A stretch of 64,000 bases of DNA from Icerya purchasi (Eukaryota > Arthropoda > Insecta > Hemiptera > Monophlebidae). The DNA is taken from positions 27,787,191-27,851,190 of the forward strand of contig CM077116.1 in the NCBI GenBank assembly GCA_039619475.1. The letters are read 5' to 3'. The notes beneath the pieces are model-generated. The model did no database searches. It saw nothing but the letters and a program-made list of their open reading frames with translations, and had not been told where the DNA came from. The translations under genes were made by a program, and so were the position numbers. Position 1 is the stretch's first letter; each line of letters starts with the position of its first letter. Positions 26,140-38,363 of the stretch are shown piece by piece.

Positions 26140-26911
26140 ACTAAAACAAAAGAGGTTATACGTTCGTCGCGTATGTTTTTTTTTTAATGTTTGCGCATAA
26201 CTCATATTTATATGTACCGATTATTGTCAAAAAACGCAAAAAAATGTGGTTCCTTTAGATAATTTTTTTTCTTCATATTTTTTATTAGTATAATAGAGGC
26301 GTTTAACTTAAAATACTATCAGTTTGCCAAATTACCATTTGAATAAGGAAAGCGATTACATATTTTGATGTTTTTATCGTGAAAATACAGTTTCTTCAAG
26401 ATTTATTATAAATATTTAATAAAAATGCACAAAAAAGTAAAAAACAATAATTTAATAAAAAAATTCACGAAAAAGTAAAAAAATAAAATTATTTAATAGA
26501 AAGTATATTTCAGAGTGATATATAAATTAAGGTGATATTAGAGTGTAGTTCTTATACAGCATTAATACTTATTAAAATCGGCACCAAATTAAAATTACAA
26601 TATGTGTATCTTGGAACAATTTAATAAATATTTAATGCAGTTCTTAATTATTATTGTAATATGAATTTTTTGCTGACGCCGAACAGTTAATATTGTATAA
26701 GAATTACAATAATATCACCTTAAGGTATATCCACTCTGAAATATATTTTATATCGAATGAAAAGGTAATGTTGTATAAGAATTACAATAATATCACCCTA
26801 TATTATATCACTCTGAAATATATTTTTTATCGAATAATAATTGTGTTTTATTTTTTAGTGTGTTTTTATTAAATTTTTGTAATAAATTTTGAAGTCGGTA
26901 TTTTTAAAAAA
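26140..26911 (+). repeat. Dispersed repeat family 2 (hairpin family), copy 2
   Basis: The left block carries TGTACCGATT and TTGAATAAGGAAAGCGA (compare TTGAATAAGGAAAGCAA near 55233). The hairpin spans about 26400-26910: AAATATTTAATAAAAATGCAC on the left pairs roughly with GTGTTTTTATTAAATTTTT on the right, and GGTGATATTA near 26531 with TAATATCACC near 26716. Part of the right arm is duplicated (about 26700-26765 and 26766-26830). A hAT element is inserted 9 bp to the right. Confidence 0.7.
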
Positions 26912-27857
26912 TTTATATTCAGTGGCGTAGCGTGGTGAGACTGACAAGGGCGACCCGCCCCGGGCGGCATATTTAGGGGGGGGGGGTAAAATTTCACAAT
27001 ACATAATAATTATATCTTGTAAAAATTTGAATCATTTCATTTCATCTTTTTGTCGCACCTACAATTCGGACCGATTAAAATGAGCATGGAACTTTCTATT
27101 ATTTATCCTGTGACGGAACCGGGGAATGCCCTTTTTTTTAAATGAATGTAACCATCTTGCTCGTTGTACTGACTGGCAACACTGTCTCTATTGACTTGCA
27201 GTGATTTTCTCTGTTATATTTTGTGCTCGGATTGTTCACGTTTAATAATAAGCGAGAATGACTTCTCTCCCATATAAAAAATAGCGTTCAATATTGTATA
27301 ATAACACCTGTAGATTAGGTTACAGTACGGGTAAGTCCCTTCAAGGAAGTCCGTGAGTGATGCTTTTACAAATCAAAGAAACTTTTTTTTACTGCTCGAT
27401 CATCAGTCGTCCAATTTATATTGACTTAATCGTATATATATGCATACGCCTGCCAACCTATGATTTCAGTACACATAATTACGTGTTGTGATCGACGGGC
27501 GTATCAAACAGGGGATAAGTAGAGTATCCCCCTCCCCCCAACCAAAAAAAATTGCTGTTAGCATTTTTGGAAAATTCTAATTTGAAGTCGGCAAAACAAA
27601 TTTTCCGGTCATATATGATAACAAATGTGAAAATCTTTTTCATAATATTGGTGCATATTAAAGATAAAATTATGAATTAGCAATTTGAAATGGAAATGAA
27701 TTTTGGTTTATTTAATTGCAAGCTGAAATACCGGCGAATAAAAGTTTGTTTTGTAAAACTAATAATTTGAAATATAGAATTCATATACACCAATTTAAAA
27801 AAAAAAGACCAATTCTGCGTCGACTGTACACAACAGTATAGAATAGTCAGCAGAAAG

Positions 27858-29420
27858 GTGATGCTTGGCAGCTTTAAAATGTGTGGCAAAATTTCAATCA
27901 CGTATATGTCATCAGAAATTCAAAACGAACTGATTGCAATTTTGGGAAATAAAGTTCGCCAACATATCATCAGACAAGTAAAAAAGGCCAAGTATTATTT
28001 GATTATATTCGACAGTACTCTAGATGTTTCTTATAAAGATTAAACAAGCCAGGTATTATAAGATACGTAGTGATTGAAAATCAGGAAGTACAAGTAGTGA
28101 ACTCTTTTATAGATTTCATTAAAACAAAAGATAAAACTGCTGAAGGAATTTCAAAGATGATTTTGAGCAAGTTTGAAGCTGATGGTCTTGATATAAAAAA
28201 CTGTAGAGGTCAAGCAAGCATATGACAATGTGTTGCTGTTATGGCCGGAAGACATTCGGGAGTTCAGCAAAGAATTAAAGAAATAAATCCTAAAGTTGAA
28301 TTCATACCTTGCTTAAATCATTCATTAAACTCGGTTTGTTTACACTCTGCCACAGTTGAGGCGAGTTCAATAACTTTTTTTGGCACATTGGAACGTTGCT
28401 ATTCATTTTTTTCCATGTCCACACATCGTTGGGAAGTTCTGATAGCAGCTACAGGCAAAATTTTAAAACCTGTTTAAGATACACGATGGAGTGCAAGAGG
28501 CGATGCCGTAAATATAACATTACATCATTAGAAAGCCTTTGGAAAAACTGTCAGAGACAGTTGAAAGCTTAAAGAACAAATGCAGGAACTTTGCTAATTG
28601 CGATGCAGTCATTTTCCTTTCTTTATTTCTTGGGCCTCTGGCAACCGGTGCCACATGAAGTGAATGACGCACAAAAATATTTACGAACAAAGGGACTTGA
28701 TATAAGCCTGTGCCCTCAGAAAGTAAATGCTTTGCAGATGGTACTGATAAAGAAACGAGGGGAATGGGCAAACGACGCTGTAAGTTACGCAAAAAAAATA
28801 TGCGTGAAGAAGTTGGTATTTCCACGGAACTTCAGAGGCGCATAACAAGAAGGCACATTTTTCACGACGGAACCAGAGATGCAAACCTGTCTTATGAAAA
28901 TGAGTTGAGACGGATTCCTTCGTTAGATAGCATGATTGTAGAAATTCGTGAGAGGTTTCAGCAGTTACAAAATTCGGCGGATAAATTTGCTTATCTAACG
29001 CCGGCTATATTACTAGATGCGGACGACATTAAATGTAATCTAGACTATGTATCTGCCGAAACTGACGAGCAAGACTTCAAGCTTGAACGATTTAAGCTGC
29101 GGACTTTCATTGCTGCCACAGGCAATGAAAATAAAATAATTAATGCGGATCGCTTGAATTATTAAAATTTATTGTGAAATCCAAGCTGGAAGATACGCTG
29201 CCCAATATTATAATAATGCTCCGAATATTCTTCATAATTGCCATACGCAATATCAGTTGTGAGAGAAGTTTTTCAAAATTGGAATTGATCAAAAATTATT
29301 TAAGATCAACAATGAGTACTTTAGGGCTCAATCCGGCAAACTTGTCTATTGAGCAAGAGGTGTGTCATATAGACATTGATAGTGCAATACAAGATTTTGC
29401 TCTTAAAAAAAGTAGAGGAA
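27858..29420 (+). pseudogene. hAT transposase, ZMYM1-like, decayed
   Basis: Pieces in order: a frame at 27858-28043 ending KKAKYYLIIFDSTLDVSYKD (first Asp region of the RNase H-like fold), then MAGRHSGVQQRIKEINPK and FIPCLNHSLNSVC (28241-28350). After a central region with breaks comes CERSFSKLELIKNYLRST at about 29259-29315, the hAT dimerisation domain. This order and these motifs match the DUF4371/hAT-C proteins usually annotated as zinc finger MYM-type protein 1-like. Several frameshifts and stops separate the pieces, so no active transposase is made. The N-terminal zinc finger was not recognised. Confidence 0.8.
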
Positions 29421-29581
29421 TAGAGTTTCAGTTAAAGACAGAAGTTTCATTTTTAATTCTATCAATTATATTATTTTTTAATAAAAATATAACTACTAAC
29501 AGTATCGTTCTGGTTCTAATCGTAAGTCCATTTGTGTTTTATATTCAATTCGTTGATAACTTAATCTTGTCGATCGTCATT

Positions 29582-30024
29582 GGCGCACTCAAGGGGGGTG
29601 CCACGGGGCCATTGCTCCCCCCAAAAAATCTTCGAAATATTAATTTCGTTTTGTAATGTTTTGTTTTACTTAATTTCCTTTTTTTAAACATACATATTTA
29701 CTTTTTACTTATATTACAAGTATAATGTTATATACTTTTAGCTAATTTTTTAAAAATAAAATTCGTATACTTATCTAATTTGTGCTTATTACAAACATAA
29801 TGTTACGTTTTTATTATTTTTTTTTTTTTTTTTTAATAAAATTTGTTAGTTTTGTAATATTTTTAAAAATAATATTCGTTAATTTTGTTTTTTTTTAATT
29901 TTTTTTTTTTTTTAAATTTACAAACCACGGAAATAGATAGGTACTTAGTCGAGGTACGAAGTTACCACCCCCTAATCCATCTTCTAAATTCTAGCCCCGA
30001 CCAAAAAAAAATCCTGAGTGCGCC
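29582..30024. mobile_element. Nested element with GGCGCACTCA ends
   Basis: Inside the hAT element, GGCGCACTCA (29582-29591) and its complement TGAGTGCGCC (30015-30024) bound 443 bp of AT-rich sequence with no gene. Outside each end lies a direct repeat with an 11-base identical core, TTGTCGATCGT (29567-29577 and 30026-30036). So this is an insertion with a long target duplication. The superfamily is not recognised. Confidence 0.6.
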
Positions 30025-30213
30025 TTTGTCGATCGTTAACAAATAATCATAAGTGTTCTGTACCTATTATATCAATGTAGGTGGCATACGTGTAAGAATT
30101 TTTGTAATAAATGCAATTATTATATTGTAAAACACATATATACATAATTGTACATTTTCGAATCTCTTGAATTGAAATACCTAAAAAACCCACGCTACGT
30201 CAATGATTATATT

Positions 30214-31289
30214 AAATTTTTTGTTTATTTAATTCTAAAATAATTTTCCGGTTTATTTTGCGCTTTTTAGAATAAAAGAAGATGAAAATATTTTTTCATT
30301 AATTTATTTACCTATTTTGTTGGAAAATATTGCTTTTTTTAATCTTTACTTTTTTCAGTTAAAATTAAAATTTAGGGGCTTCTGACCGAAAATATATTTT
30401 TTTTCACATTTCCTTACACGAATAAAGCTAGTTTGATTGCAGTATAGTGTGTAAGCCATTCGACATAGATGAAGTATTTCGCATTTTTTCGATTCCGTTC
30501 TAGATCTAGGCATGGTTTGTATTTTTCCAACGTTCTGTCTTGCCTCAAAGAAAACTTCATTTCACCCTCCGTACGTGAGATTTTGACAATTTTGTTTTTA
30601 ATGTGAAATATCACTTTGTTATTCAAAAGAGCGCGATCTGTTGTGTTATTCTGTAATTCGGTTTAATTAATAACGTGGTTACATAAATCTTCTTTAGAAG
30701 TACGGCTTAGTAGTTACGGAAGATTTCCGAAATTAAGTGGCTGCTCCTGGTTTCCCGTATACTACGCAGAAAAATTTAAATTATACGTGTAAGGCAATTC
30801 GATTTTTTTAGTTTCTGTATTTGTCAGCAGTTGATTTTTACAAATTATTTACTTCGCACTATTTACTTTTTTTCGAAATTAGCTATTAGTCAGCGGTAAA
30901 TTATAACACGATAATGATAATTTAACGCGTTGTATTTAACTTATTTACGAGCATTACATTTAAAAGTAAATAAACATGCACAATTATCTGTGTGCGCATG
31001 TCGTTGTTGTTAACTTAGAAATGTTATCTATAATTTTTTTTTTTTAAACTGAACAGAACAGAACGTATGTTTAAGTACAGAGTTTACGGCATATATAAAC
31101 ATAAAATACGTAACAGCCCGAAAGAGACTTAACCGCATTACATTAGTGATAAAGAAAGTAGAACGCTCGCATATTGTTAACGATAATATAAATACTATAC
31201 AAAAAACAAAAAAACAATCAAAATTACAGCCAATTTATACCATTAAAAACATTTCTTAGTAGTTTAGTGGTATCACAGACTAACTAAAT
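30214..31289. other. No gene seen
   Basis: AT-rich sequence to the right of the hAT element. The first part continues the repeat interrupted by it. No coding motif seen in the frame at 30414-30626. Confidence 0.4.
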
Positions 31290-32863
31290 TGTGTTCAATC
31301 CGGCGATGCTTAAATGTACATCCGGATTAGCTGCTCGGAATTGTAATCACCTATATTCTTAATAAGCATACTGTTATGGTAGGAACAGCGATGAAAAATT
31401 TTTGCTGTGTTAATTATAAACTCTTTTACATAAGGCAACACTATAACTAATTATGCATATTATCAATTTTAGTTCAGCGGGGCACGTTTAAAATACACCG
31501 ACAACACCTATTTTATAGTAATTTAAATTAACTCCAATTGGAGTTTGAAATCGAGCACCAAACTGGAGCTGAATAAACCAATATTGGCCTAATAATGCTT
31601 TTATAGATAATAAGTTCGTTTGTAATGTTTAAGTAAGATCTTCGATCAATAATTGGGTGCAAAGCTGCAATAGCTCTATTTGTTTTTTCTTCAACGTATT
31701 TTAAGTGTTCCTTAAAAGATTATCTCTTATCTAGAATTACACCTAGATATCGAACATAATCAGCTAGTCCTGGTGCCTTTAATATTCAGTTACCTTAGGA
31801 GGATGGGGTATCTACGAGTAAAAAGTATAGCTTCTGTTCTAGTTGGATTAATTTCAATTTTGCATTTTTCCAAAAATTTTAAAACCCGAGAACTGCGCGC
31901 AACTACAGACGATTATAAGTAGTAGACATTTTATACAGTGTGCGGCAGCATAACTTCCTTTTTTAAAATGCGCCACTTTTTTTCTACTACATTTTTTAAA
32001 GAGAAATAATAGCAGAAAATCGAAATAACGGATACTCTAGATCCCATTCGGGCAATATGTATGCTTCTTCCCTTCTCGCAGTTTTATTTCGATTTTCTGT
32101 TATTATTTCTCTTTAACAAAATTTCGTAGAAAAAAAGTGGCGCATTTTAAAAAAAGGAAGTTAGACGCTGCCGCACCTTGTATAAGCTACAATATATAGC
32201 CGTATCATCAGCATATAAAACTGTACTTGTGTGTTGCAACTTAAGGAGATCGGACAAGTAGACTGGAAAGAGAAAAGGCCCTACCTTGAGGAACCCCTGG
32301 GACGACAGTTCTGGTCATTGATTTAGCATCTTGTAGTGAAACGTAAAAGGTTCTATTGCGTTCTAATTAATTTGATTAAATATCTTTGAAAAATTATATT
32401 TTAACATTTTGTAAATCAGTCCGTCGTGTCAAGTCGTGTCAAATGCTTTTGCAATGTCAAATATAATTAATCCTGTGTGTTTATTTATATTAAAGTTATG
32501 CGTGACAAGCGATCCTAGCAACTTGATGCGTAGTAGAATAACCTGGTCTGAAACCAAATTGCTTCACTGGAAGTATGTTATTACTATCGGCAAATTTACG
32601 AAGCCTATGTAATATAACTTTTTCCGCCATTATGCTTAGGTTGCTAAGCAAACTAATAGGTCGTATATTATTCACTTGGAAGAGGTTTTCCCTGGTTTAG
32701 GTAGTGCAATGATTTTGGTTACTTTCCAAGACTTTGGTAAATAGTCCAACTACATTGTAGCATTGATTATGTTAACTCTAGTGGCCCCTTCCGTGGAATC
32801 TTATTTAAGATTTTTGACGAACTATTATGATCGCCACAAGAAATTTTTGCCCTACATTTCTTG
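31290..32863 (-). pseudogene. LINE ORF2, RT and C-terminal part (left half of split element)
   Basis: Minus-strand fragments of a Jockey-like ORF2, from right to left. NNIRPISLLSNLSIMAEKVI lies near 32660 and QFGFRPGYSTTHQ near 32565. IIFDIAKAFDTT is near 32455 (motif A), and a degenerate motif B VPQGRAF near 32285. YADDTAIY is near 32205 (motif C) and DYVRYLGVILDK near 31745. C-terminal VKEFI and AKIFHRC pieces lie near 31430. Frameshifts and stops are frequent. The upstream half of the same element continues at 39914, beyond the inserted LTR. A mariner-type MITE (31936-32180) interrupts it. Confidence 0.78.
31936..32180. mobile_element. Palindromic mariner-type MITE
   Basis: A 245-bp hairpin with arms of about 100 bp. 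Left end CAGTGTGCGGCAGC and right end GCTGCCGCACCTTG (complement CAAGGTGCGGCAGC), flanked by TA on both sides (31934-31935 and 32181-32182). TA duplication and this end type fit Tc1/mariner-derived MITEs. Arms contain GCGCCACTTTTTTTCTAC and its complement. No coding capacity. It lies inside the RT of the surrounding LINE. Confidence 0.85.
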
Positions 32864-33426
32864 AGGTTGTGACGGATTCGGCCGCCATGACGTTCGATAT
32901 TTATCACGCTATACCGAATTAAAAAATGATAATGATTACTCTTTTCTAAATTCTAAATTCCTCATTTCTCCGCGTTTTGACAGTTTCTCAGGCCTCCGAT
33001 TTCTATTTCTCCGATTTCTTCGGGCAGCGTGCAAACTGAGCATTCTCTGACCGTAATGCTGGATCGACAAATTTCGTGGGAATTGCCAATGTGCACGGCG
33101 CCAATTTGGCGATCCGTGCATATGTGTGTGTTAATTATATGAGGGTGGTTCGTCCGATGTTTGTCCGATCTGGCGTTGTGTGCGTCGGAGATGCGATTCG
33201 AGCTACGTCGAGGCGTGAGAAGTTTTTTTCTTAGAACCCGAAAGAACCGACGCAGGGTACCCGCCGTTCCACCGATTTTGAGAATGTTCTAGAAAAATCG
33301 GTGGCGTATTCATTTTTATATATACATATATATTTTTTATTATTAGGCAAGATGGCCGTTCAATAAAATCGTGGTCGAATTCACTGTGAATTCAGGCCGA
33401 TCAGTTCTCGCTTGCTGCTCGTCGCA

Positions 33427-33680
33427 AGCAGCGTCAAGTTAGCCCCCCCATGACGGAATTTTAAAATCAAATTCAACTAAACGAATCGTGCCCGTTTTGT
33501 GCTGAATTGTGCTGATAATAAAAAGTTTTGTGCCGCACTCTAACACGTGGTATTAGCAAAAATTGTCCCGGGGGGCTAACTTGACGATAGCCCCCCAAAA
33601 ATTTGATAATTTAAAAAAAGTAATTATGCCATTAGATAGCAATAGTTTTGTGCCGCTAATAAAAAATTTTGTGCTCCTTT
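33427..33680 (+). repeat. Left TIR of the Foldback element
   Basis: About 254 bp, almost identical to the complement of the right end over its outer 230 bp (only a few substitutions by eye). It contains GGGGGGCTAACTTGACG as an inverted internal copy of the outer end motif. Confidence 0.88.
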
Positions 33681-35921
33681 TTTGTGTTATATATCTTTAA
33701 AGGAAAACATCGAGGTAAAATTATTTACCGGTGGAGCTGTTTATATAATCATTTTGCCAGTTTTTTATTTCTCATTGTTTCTGGGTAGAAGTCCTCGCTT
33801 GATCTTTCACTTCGCGATTGTTTTTCGACAGGTATGACCGTGTATTTGAAAAATCCGTAAAAATTAGCCGGCCGCCACTTGCTACTATATCTGTATAATA
33901 ATATACATTTTAGTTCGCGTGTATAGGCATGAGTATCTCCGGTCGCAGTTATATTCTGGAAAATATATCCGTGGTCGGATATACATATATGTGGTGACAT
34001 GATTTAATATATGTCAACTTCGAAAGACGTCACACAAGGTACAAATGTTGCCATTCCAGACACAGTATATCTCTGGTCCGAAAGGCGTCAGCTGAGCGCG
34101 CAACTGTCAAAATCTGCCTTATCAGTACCGTTTCACAGAATTAGGTCGTGTTCATAGAATGCACTATAGAGAGGCAATAGGGGCAGTGTGATTTAACATT
34201 TTCAAATCTGGGTGAGTAATGTGATCCAGGAATTTAATGCTAGGTGTTATTTGACGTGATGGGAACTAGTTATTTTATCGAACAAAGTGCTGGTAATCTG
34301 AATTGCGCGAAAAAAATCCACATCGTGTTCAGGGACTTTCTGTTGTTTTTTGGGTTCTGAGTACTACACGGATTCAGAGTTGAATACATAGCGAAGAGTG
34401 TGATTATTATCGTTGGGAAATTAATACTAATGGAATCACTCGATTATGAATATATCTCGGGATATTTCGATTACCGTTGTTATTGGTTTGGTCCCATTTT
34501 GCCTAATTCCTATTTCGCCTAAAAATGAAACGACACAGAAAAAAAAAAAAAAATCGAAAAAATCAGTAACACGGACACCTTTGGTGGGCAGGAAAAAAAA
34601 CAAGAAAGTGGCTAGAGAAACAAGAAATATGTAGAATAGTTGAAAAATGTACACGTGCGATTTTACGATGCGCGCTATTGAATTGCTTTTGCTTGGTGGT
34701 ATTGCGTGTTGGAACGCGAGTAAAAAAAATTAATGTAAATGTTGCATTTATCGCAAAAATAACTCCATTTCTACTTTGCAATCTCATTATTCCTTTTTTA
34801 ACATGCCACATATCACCACATACTAAAGCTTTGCACCATGAAGCCGCAATTTAGTGTGATTCGGGTAATGTGTACGTATTACCGTACTGAAGAAAACTAA
34901 TTTTATCTGGAATATTATTATAACCTGTCACTTGTGTATAAAAAACAGAAATTCTGACTTGGTCTAGTATAATAATGGATGTATCATTTATAAAAATAAA
35001 TTGAGCAAGTAAATATATCTAATATTTATTAGTTAAAATGTTTATTGCAAATTGTTTTAAATGAAATGATAGTATTCAATTAGAATTCGGCAACAGGAAA
35101 AAAAAAACTGTTATTCAGTTAAAAAAATTATTTTTCTTTTTATTTGCTATAAATTTTTGTTTTTTTACGTCAAATGAAGACTTCAATTTAAAATTCGACA
35201 ATGATAACGCGTTGTTTGCAACGCGAAATCATTTGTACGTTTGTTTGATTTTTTTTTATTCGCTGAGTAAGCGAAATCTTAAGTTTAGGCGAAATGGAAA
35301 GTTACCTTGTTGTGAACTATTAATCATTCGGTGTTTACATACGAGAAAATATTAAATATGATAATTATATTTTATTACGTGATTTGATTTTTTTTAAATT
35401 TCATCCAAGGTTAAATTGATTTCAAATTATTGTTTATTTTAATTTTAACGGTAGTTTTTGACAAATATTGATATCATTATGGACGAAATTAATAGTAACT
35501 ACAGACAGAAAAATAATAAAATTTTGGCGACAGTCATTTAATTTCTCGGGTGGTCTCGGCAACGGCCAAATGCGGCATTGTTTGTCAAAGACGCTTTCTC
35601 GATTAAAAAATCGAGGGATACTGGCACAGCTGTTCTGACCGCTACGCCGGGGTAGCGAACTGGTTTCGATGGGTGTAGCCGAGAAGCGGAGATAGAGCAA
35701 TTCCTTTCAAATGCGTACCGAGCTATGGAGCAAGGAGAAGTTTTTTGATAAAAAACCCGAAAAGGCATACCAGCAGGCTAATCGTTGCTAAATAATATTA
35801 ACAACGTTCTAAACAGATCTATTCGACGGTGTTTTTGATATATAATTTTTTTTTGTAAGATATATTCCTTAACGAAAGGCGAGAAGACATCGTGCGATTT
35901 TCGTCACTTTACTCTAAGGCA
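33681..35921. other. Interior of the Foldback element, left part
   Basis: No recognised protein. Overlapping frames at 34436-34654 (-) and 34446-34634 (+) occur; the plus frame encodes a Lys-rich tail (KNETTQKKKKKSKKSV) that looks like low complexity around an A run. Frames at 35434-35768 (-) show no motif. Confidence 0.4.
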
Positions 35922-36355
35922 GCGGTTACATTGGATCAGAATTCGTACAAAAAACTGATCGTACAACATCATGCAAATTCGTACGAATAAGATGATTATA
36001 ATACTTGCGGTGTTGTTTGTCGAACAGTGAATTTACAGAGAGCAGTTTATTTTTTTTCTTGGGATCGTCAGTCAAGAAGTTACATTGCCCGTTCTTTTTT
36101 TATGATTTGTTCAACAATTTAGTAAAATGGAACCAATTAATAAGTGTGTAAAATCTGATATTCTTCCTTCAATTCGACTGATTATTTTTTCAGAATTCAT
36201 ATTTCAGAATAAACAAACACTGAAAACGGACACTGTGACATAAACTTCGAACGAATTCTGATGAAAAAAAATAGATTAGTCGCATGAAGCTAGTCGTACG
36301 AACTCGTACGATTTCGTAAGAGTTCGTACAAAAAAAATGCAAGCAATGTAACCGC
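35922..36355. repeat. Candidate MITE with GCGGTTACATTG ends
   Basis: Perfect 12-bp inverted ends GCGGTTACATTG (35922-35933) and CAATGTAACCGC (36344-36355) bound 434 bp. Sub-terminal TTCGTAC-type words recur near both ends in opposite orientation. No target duplication could be fixed, so the family is open. Confidence 0.55.
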
Positions 36356-36626
36356 GTGCATAACTCTGTACACCTTTGTTCATTCCAGAAATCAAGAAGC
36401 CTAATGTTCTGCTAGGCAGAGCTTACCGGTAGCAACACACCGTAGAGCAGTGTCTGGCAAAGTGTGGGTCGCGACCCCCTGGGGATCGCAAACGAAGCAT
36501 AAGGGGGTCGCCGATTACAAATAAATTGAAAAAAAAACACGAATAAAATTGAATGATTTATTAAAAATTAAAAACAACACAAAATTAAGTATGAAATGTT
36601 TTTAGTTACTTATCATTATTTAATTA

Positions 36627-37174
36627 TTAGTGAGATGGGTGTGCCTGCTTTTCTTTTACTAATTTGTTAAAACGTGGTTGTATTTTTGATATGCAAACGA
36701 TTAAGTCCTTTTCTAATTCCATTCTGTTTCTATATTTATTTTTTAAATGTGTCATTGATGAGAACGCTAATTCACACAGGTAGTATGTCGCAAATGGTAC
36801 TATTAACTTCAGAGGTTCCCTAGCAAGTTCTGGGTAATTTTCTTTTCGTCTCATACGGAATTCGTCAATCTTCTGCGAATTCAATTCCATTTTAAGCATC
36901 CCGTCAGACGCAAGATCTATGTGTTTTTCTTTCATCGTTGTAGTAGTTTAGCTAGTTCTAACTATTTTTCTATAAAAGGATCAAGGATCCATCTTTGTCC
37001 ATCATCATCTTCAGATTTGGTTTTTGGAAAGTAATTTAATGGTTGGTCTTTCAAATTTTGCAATCCTACAATCATATTAAAAATTTCAACGTCAATTTTC
37101 ACTGATTGATCACTTGAGATCTCTTCAATAATTTGCTCAACACAAGGAAATGACTCAAACACGTTTTTTTTCAT
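36627..37174 (-). pseudogene. hAT transposase C-terminal part, ZBED5/FAM200-like
   Basis: Two minus-strand frames. The first (37174-36962) reads MKKNVFESFPCVEQIIEEI and ends RWILDPFIEK. The second (36935-36627) carries ELAREPLKLIVPFATYYLCE, then LAFSSMTHLKNKYRNRMELE and IQPRFNKLVKEKQAHPSH. The PFATYYLCE..FS.....K.K.RNR block is the hAT dimerisation region as found in the ZBED5, FAM200 and SCAND3 group. A stop and a deletion lie between the frames (the usual Trp-containing stretch is absent). The N-terminal BED finger and first catalytic Asp were not found, so the copy is defective. Confidence 0.85.
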
Positions 37175-37833
37175 GCAAGTTATCCATAAACGATTTTTTT
37201 AAACGAACACACTGCTTTTATCCTTTGCTGTTAGAATTATGTGTGCTATAATCGTGTTTATGAACTCACTAAACACAAACAGAGACACAAGGGCGGGTGT
37301 GACGCGATGTTTTTCTCCCTTGTTGTGATGTTATTGACTTTATTGTTATTGTAAACAACATTTCTCATAATTTCTGAATCTGTTTTTGGACTTTTTATTA
37401 ATACTGTCACGTTTTTGAAACTAAAAACTATCTTCTCCGATGCAATTATTTTTGTGTTTGTAAATCTCCGTTGGTTCTCTGATAAGTCGTTTTGGAGGTC
37501 TTACTTTTTGCAATTAGAGCATTTACCTAATCGATTAATTTCTTGCAATTTTCTACATTTAAGATCCAATTTGTTGTGGGTATGCTGGTGAAAAGTGATA
37601 TCACATGAAAACTCACCCATTGTCAGTTGTTCAGTTGCAGTGATATGAGTTCTTGACAAAAGATGCAGTACCACCTACAAATGGCGCGAGTTTTTTGGCT
37701 AACCATTTGGACGGTTCGTAAATAGGCGAGTCAGTACTGGCAAGTTGTTGACAGGCCATAAAAGTTCCGTATTTTTGGATCACTTTGCAGCAACGATTTC
37801 TTTGTTAAATCCATTTTGGTTCATAATAACAAA

Positions 37834-38011
37834 AATAATAACCGGATAACCGAAAGACAAAATATAATAATTAATAATACAAGGTTCAAAATGAAATACC
37901 TACTCAATTAACAACGTTGACTACGTAACCAAGTTAATTCGGTAAGTTTCTCATTTTGAACCCCGTATTATTAATTATTATATTTTTTCTTTCGGTTACC
38001 CGGTTATTATT
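37834..38011. mobile_element. Palindromic MITE inside the hAT element
   Basis: Arms of about 50-60 bp: AATAATAACCGG at 37834 pairs with CCGGTTATTATT ending at 38011, and TTCAAAATGA near 37883 with TCATTTTGAA near 37949. About 178 bp, no gene. Confidence 0.75.
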
Positions 38012-38363
38012 AACGATTTACTTGTTTGAACATCCGAATCTGTTTTATTTAATAATTCTTTGACTTTCTTGTACTTCAAAGTTGGCTCAGTTTTTTGTGT
38101 TTTCGAAAAGACATATAACGGCCATCTATTGGTGACCAATGAGACACTTGACAAAGGTAAAACATACTTCTTACATAAAATAATTGTTGTTAAATGTTTG
38201 TGATGTGGGGGTCGCAAGATTTATTCCGATCATAGGGGGGTCGTGGCATGAAAAAGTTTGAAAAACACTGCCGTAGAGTGACTCTGGCCCACAAAATTTT
38301 CCAAAATTATTTGATTTCTTTTTATTTTTTTTATCTTCATCCGAATTCTTTTTATCATCGGAG

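Larger units (their letters stand above)
26912..30213 (+). mobile_element. hAT element (ZMYM-like type) with TIRs and 8-bp duplication
   Basis: The element is 26920-30205. The left TIR CAGTGGCGTAGCGTGG (26920-26935) matches the complement of the right end (30190-30205), CATTGACGTAGCGTGG, at 14 of 16 positions. Flanking 8-mers are TTTATATT (26912-26919) and ATTATATT (30206-30213), 7 of 8 identical. CAGTG-like ends and an 8-bp duplication are diagnostic of hAT. A transposase remnant in plus orientation lies inside, and a second element is inserted at 29.58-30.02 kb. Confidence 0.88.
36440..38278 (-). mobile_element. hAT element (ZBED/Buster-like) with perfect 8-bp duplication
   Basis: The element is 36448-38270. 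It is flanked by the identical 8-mer CCGTAGAG (36440-36447 and 38271-38278). Left end CAGTGTCTGGCAAAGTG; the right end complement is CAGTGTTTTTCAAACTT, the consensus-like form of this hAT group. GGGTCGC and GACCCCC words occur just inside both ends. A minus-strand transposase remnant and a palindromic MITE lie inside. Confidence 0.92.

Noticed and set aside
34436..34654. Overlapping frames on both strands inside the Foldback element
   Set aside because: The plus product is dominated by a Lys run from an A tract; the minus frame is its shadow.
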